This document shows, one piece after another, positions 61,394-64,000 of a DNA stretch of 64,000 nt. A program made the position numbers and the translations under genes. The notes beneath the pieces are model-generated. The model saw only the letters and a program-made list of their open reading frames with translations. It was not told where the DNA came from and did no database searches. How positions within the stretch are numbered: position 1 is the stretch's first letter; each line of letters opens with the position of its first letter. The stretch is from assembly GCF_014287705.1 (NCBI RefSeq), contig NZ_JACOOY010000005.1, positions 124,001-188,000 on the forward strand, in the 5' to 3' direction. Source of the DNA: Dorea_D hominis (GTDB lineage: Bacteria > Bacillota > Clostridia > Lachnospirales > Lachnospiraceae).

Positions 61394-61870
61394 ATGAAGG
61401 CAGAAGAAAGAAAAGTATCTGAATCAGTCGTTGAGACAATCCATATTGTGCGTCCAAACCATCTAAACGGTGCAGATCGTCTGTTTGGTGGAATCCTGAT
61501 GCAGTGGATCGATGAAGTGGCTGTAGTCGCGGCAAAGAGACATGCAAGAATGAATGTGATCACAGCATCTGTAGACAATCTGAAGTTCCTCCACGGTGCG
61601 TATCAAAAGGATGTTGTGATTATTATAGGAAGCGTAACGTATGTCGGAACTACTTCCATGGAAGTAAAAGTAGACACCTATGTAGAGCATATGGACAGTG
61701 AACGTACACTCATCAATCGTGCATATTTTACAATGGTTGGTCTTGATGAGAATGACAGACCGGCGCACGTTCCGGGACTCGTTCTTGAGACAGAAGAAGA
61801 GAGAGCGGAATGGGAAAAGGCAAAGAAGCGCCGGGAGATCCGTATGCTCCGCAAGGAAGAAGGGTTTTAG
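61394..61870 (+). CDS. acyl-CoA thioesterase, hotdog fold
   Basis: 158 residues. RPNHLNGADRLFGGILMQWIDE is the YciA/BACH-type start of the hotdog helix with the catalytic Asp. Substrate chain length unknown. It ends 7 bases before the convergent 91-residue gene. Confidence 0.88.
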   Translation: MKAEERKVSESVVETIHIVRPNHLNGADRLFGGILMQWIDEVAVVAAKRHARMNVITASVDNLKFLHGAYQKDVVIIIGSVTYVGTTSMEVKVDTYVEHMDSERTLINRAYFTMVGLDENDRPAHVPGLVLETEEERAEWEKAKKRREIRMLRKEEGF

Positions 61871-61877
61871 AATGCTA

Positions 61878-62153
61878 TTACTTCATATAACCTTTTACCA
61901 TCTGTACCATCTGATCAATATTCTGTTTCTCCTGATCCGATTTCCCGTCTTTCAAGATCTCAAGGATCAGGGAAAATTCATCCGGAGTGAAGCGGATCCC
62001 TTTCTTTCCGGCACTGGATATAAGAGCCATCATAACCGGAGCAAGATCCTTTCCGGTTTTATTCCCTGTATTGGCGGCAGCAGTGCGGATCAGCTGTAAT
62101 TTGATCGGATCGAGATTTTTAAGATCCGGGTGATTCATCCATTCATTTGCCAT
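61878..62153 (-). CDS. conserved small helical protein, unknown
   Basis: 91 residues, acidic-basic helical. ANEWMNHPDLKNLDPIKLQL and FTPDEFSLILEILK. Fifteen bases separate it from the upstream gene and GAAAGGAG precedes the ATG. No family assigned. Confidence 0.7.
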   Translation of the reverse strand: MANEWMNHPDLKNLDPIKLQLIRTAAANTGNKTGKDLAPVMMALISSAGKKGIRFTPDEFSLILEILKDGKSDQEKQNIDQMVQMVKGYMK

Positions 62154-62168
62154 AGATAAACACTCCTT

Positions 62169-62582
62169 TCATTTTTCAAAATCTTTGTTTAACGCATCAT
62201 CAAACATCTGACTGTATGCAGCAAATTCTTCCTGCTGTGTATCTGTAAACATTCCATTTAAAATATCAGAAGGATTAAAGTCTGTGTCATTTTCTGACAT
62301 GGAAAACATCTGCATCATCATTTCCAACTGGCGGAATTTGTCTGAGCTGTCCGGATCCATGTATGGAAGAAGTTCGGAGACAGACTGCAGGGAAAATTCT
62401 TTCCGGGCAAATCCCTGAAACGTACGCAAGGTATAGGAAAGTTCCAGATATTTAATAAAAATGGCAAGTAATTTCTGCATATGTGCGGGGATGAACGGCA
62501 AAAGAAGTTTCAGAAGATATAAGTCCCCGGGCATGGTCAGTTCATCGAACGGCAGCAATGATCTGGGTGTTTTCTTTTCCAT
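62169..62582 (-). CDS. conserved helical protein, unknown
   Basis: 137 residues; Met-rich, helical. LLKLLLPFIPAHMQKLLAIF near residue 25 is the most hydrophobic part but is not a clear membrane span. AAGGAAGGAA precedes the ATG. Paired with the 91-residue gene downstream, and they probably act together. Confidence 0.7.
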   Translation of the reverse strand: MEKKTPRSLLPFDELTMPGDLYLLKLLLPFIPAHMQKLLAIFIKYLELSYTLRTFQGFARKEFSLQSVSELLPYMDPDSSDKFRQLEMMMQMFSMSENDTDFNPSDILNGMFTDTQQEEFAAYSQMFDDALNKDFEK

Positions 62583-62640
62583 GGCAGTTCCTTCCTTTTA
62601 CGTTGTAAATATATATGAGGAATAACGTGGAAATATACAT

Positions 62641-62670
62641 AAAAAAGGAGATGGAGTATAAACTCCATCC
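62641..62670 (-). terminator. terminator of the Cys/Gly-rich gene
   Basis: Stem GATGGAGT/ACTCCATC, loop of four, T run on the minus strand. Confidence 0.8.
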
Positions 62671-62702
62671 CGAATCATATCGGAAACAGTGTGAAGGATG
62701 AA

Positions 62703-62963
62703 TTAGCAGCATCCGTTTCCACATCCGCAGTTGCCGAAACCACCGCAGCAGCATAAGAGAAGGATGATCCACAGGCAGCTGTCATTGCCACAGCCACATC
62801 CGTTGTTGTTGCCGCATCCGCCACAGCAGCATAAGAGAAGGATGATCCACAGGCAGCTGTTATTGCCGAAACCACATCCGCAGTTGTTATTGTTGCCGCA
62901 TCCGCCTCCGAATCTGTCAGCGTCACATCCGCAGCCACAGTTTGTAGCACTTAAATCACTCAT
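62703..62963 (-). CDS. Cys/Gly-rich small protein with duplicated hydrophobic unit
   Basis: 86 residues with about 19 Cys and 23 Gly. The unit SCLWIILLLCCCGG occurs twice, 26 residues apart, separated by CGCG/NNN stretches; the repeat is nearly perfect at DNA level too (46 bases, 78 apart). CGGAGGATT precedes the ATG. NCBI-style names for such proteins refer to high-cysteine chorion-like proteins; real function unknown. A spore-coat, metal-binding or membrane role is possible. Confidence 0.8.
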   Translation of the reverse strand: MSDLSATNCGCGCDADRFGGGCGNNNNCGCGFGNNSCLWIILLLCCCGGCGNNNGCGCGNDSCLWIILLLCCCGGFGNCGCGNGCC

Positions 62964-62969
62964 ATTAAA

Positions 62970-63022
62970 ATCCTCCGATGAAATATTTACAGTAATAACA
63001 TATGCGAATTCGGAGGATGTGT
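62970..63022 (-). promoter_or_regulatory. candidate sigma-K promoter and inverted repeat before the Cys-rich gene
   Basis: On the minus strand, AC (63022-63021), 16-base spacer, CATATGTTA (63004-62996) fits the sigma-K pattern (AC, 16, CATAnnnTA). Independently, ATCCTCCGA (62970-62978 on plus) and TCGGAGGAT (63010-63018) are perfect inverted repeats, 31 bases apart, and the inner copy includes the ribosome site. The sigma-K match is short and tentative. Confidence 0.45.
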
Positions 63023-63036
63023 GAGTAAAGCACCGG

Positions 63037-63669
63037 CTAATATTTTAATAATTTCCTGACAGTATGTTCATATCTGGCAGCAGCGTTCTGGGCTTTTAGC
63101 TTTTCAACCATGCTGCGGCTTGATCTGATATGGGTGTCATAGAGCGCAAGCAGATAAGTAACAGTATAGTTTGGATTCTGGTAAGACGTAAAAAGTAGCC
63201 AGTTCATAATATCCGGATGCCAGTAGCGCTCCGGGATCTGCGCTTCCCGCAGTGTGATGATCGGGCGCAGGGCTCGGATGGCAAGTGCAGTCAGTCTGCC
63301 TTTAGCCTCCCGTTTGTGAAATAACGGTTCACTCTCCAGAACGATATCATATAATGTATTTGCTGCTTTCCAGTAAACGACAAATCCGGTGTCGCCGTTC
63401 GATTCTTCTTCTATATCGAACAGATCAAAAGTACGCATAACGGCTTTCCGCCCGGTTAAGGAGCGGTCGTATGCCTTGCGGCGTGCCGGATCTGAAAGTA
63501 CTTTATATGCTTCGAGAATTTCCTGCATCCGGCTGGTTGTATCAACGCCGTTCTTCATATTTGCATCGGGATGGTATCTTTTTGCCAGTTCGTTCTTCGC
63601 CGATGTGATTTCTTCCGCAGACGCTTTCACAGAAACACCCAGAATGTCATAATAATTTTTTGATTTCAT
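63037..63669 (-). CDS. J-domain protein
   Basis: 210 residues from the ATG at 63669 (GGGGAGAA upstream); an earlier start in frame gives residues unlike a J protein. N-terminal J domain (about 3-70) with YYDILGV and the DnaK-binding HPD in RYHPDANM. No zinc-finger or client-binding domain, so it is not DnaJ itself but a DnaJ-like cochaperone. The C-terminal 120 residues are unknown. Confidence 0.82.
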   Translation of the reverse strand: MKSKNYYDILGVSVKASAEEITSAKNELAKRYHPDANMKNGVDTTSRMQEILEAYKVLSDPARRKAYDRSLTGRKAVMRTFDLFDIEEESNGDTGFVVYWKAANTLYDIVLESEPLFHKREAKGRLTALAIRALRPIITLREAQIPERYWHPDIMNWLLFTSYQNPNYTVTYLLALYDTHIRSSRSMVEKLKAQNAAARYEHTVRKLLKY

Positions 63670-63739
63670 AGATTCTCCCCTTATATGTCTATGTAAATAG
63701 AACATATTTATATTACGACAGTTTTTATAGGAAATCAAT

Positions 63740-63769
63740 TTGAAATTCTGGAAAATTTTAGCGGATAAT
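63740..63769 (+). promoter_or_regulatory. possible promoter of the subtilase gene
   Basis: TTGAAA (63740-63745), 18-base spacer, GATAAT (63764-63769). Confidence 0.45.
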
Positions 63770-63821
63770 ATCTGCCGGAAAGCATGCCGGTGAATATGCT
63801 GATAAAAAAGGTGATAATCAT

Positions 63822-64000
63822 ATGGACAACGTAAAGCGCCAGATCGGATATGTATGTCCGGATACAATAAATGGAAGGATTACAGGAAGAGGTGTGAGAG
63901 CTGCTATCCTGGATACAGGTGCATATCCACATCCGGATTTTAAAGGAAGAGTCATTGGATTTGCAGATATGCAGCATGGACGATGCGGACTTTATGATGA
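63822..64000 (+). CDS. S8 family subtilisin-like peptidase, 5' part
   Basis: The first 59 residues are in the window; the rest lies outside. Starts MDNVKRQIGYVCPD; the catalytic Asp is in GRGVRAAILDTGAYPHPDF. No signal peptide, so it would be intracellular or released without Sec. AAAGGTGAT precedes the ATG. Divergent from the J-domain gene. Confidence 0.82.
   Translation, partial: MDNVKRQIGYVCPDTINGRITGRGVRAAILDTGAYPHPDFKGRVIGFADMQHGRCGLYD

Noticed and set aside
62731..63024. Pro/His-rich ORF on the plus strand opposite the Cys-rich gene
   Set aside because: It is the antisense of a Gly/Cys codon repeat and has no ribosome site.

Overview
The window looks like chromosomal DNA of an anaerobic, spore-forming Firmicute, most likely a gut Lachnospiraceae (Dorea/Mediterraneibacter/Coprococcus comes type). 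The evidence is a full spoIIIA operon with spoIVB and spo0A, a monomeric [FeFe] hydrogenase, glycine cleavage joined to folate one-carbon genes, AGGAGG ribosome sites throughout, and consensus sigma-A promoters. Genus is an inference. I saw no tRNA, rRNA, CRISPR array, insertion sequence or prophage.

Layout. 1-3.3 kb: the end of a Na/phosphate cotransporter, rpsO, and pnp with a hairpin leader. 3.3-21 kb: the sporulation/housekeeping block spoIIIAA-AH, prfC (an insertion in the usual order), Asp23-family gene, nusB, xseAB, ispA, dxs, tlyA, nadK, argR, recN, spoIVB, spo0A. 21-29.5 kb: glgA, metF with a two-gene methionine synthase (activation domain plus MetH), asnA, and the hydrogenase. 29.5-41.3 kb: alaS; then a glycine riboswitch controlling gcvT-gcvH-gcvPA-gcvPB-lplA-lpdA; then fchA-folD. 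These genes move the glycine C2 carbon into folate, and metF/metH use it.

41.3-54 kb: rpsU, a hairpin-rich gap, a class III aminotransferase, maf, a ProX/pentapeptide/ABC-class ATPase/TrmO run, a CsoR-controlled copper operon, infC-rpmI-rplT, an isochorismatase-family hydrolase and luxS. 54-64 kb is more accessory: a phosphatase, an island of small unknown membrane or exported proteins with a broken gene, a YbiT-like ABC-F protein, a tandem-repeat tract, a patatin, an HD hydrolase, a variant TruA, a thioesterase, two unknown genes, a Cys/Gly-rich small protein, a DnaJ-domain protein and the start of a subtilase.

Points worth most attention: (1) a 46-nt hairpin element present twice (41695 and 52713), each directly behind a ribosomal-protein terminator, with compensatory stem changes; (2) a CopZ-type chaperone fused in frame to the end of CopA but keeping its own strong internal ribosome site; (3) a perfect consensus promoter for alaS nested in the hydrogenase terminator; (4) a TruA homologue with Glu in place of the catalytic Asp; (5) the Cys/Gly-rich gene with a sigma-K-like promoter and an inverted repeat that includes its ribosome site; (6) infC with an AUU start and a leader attenuator.
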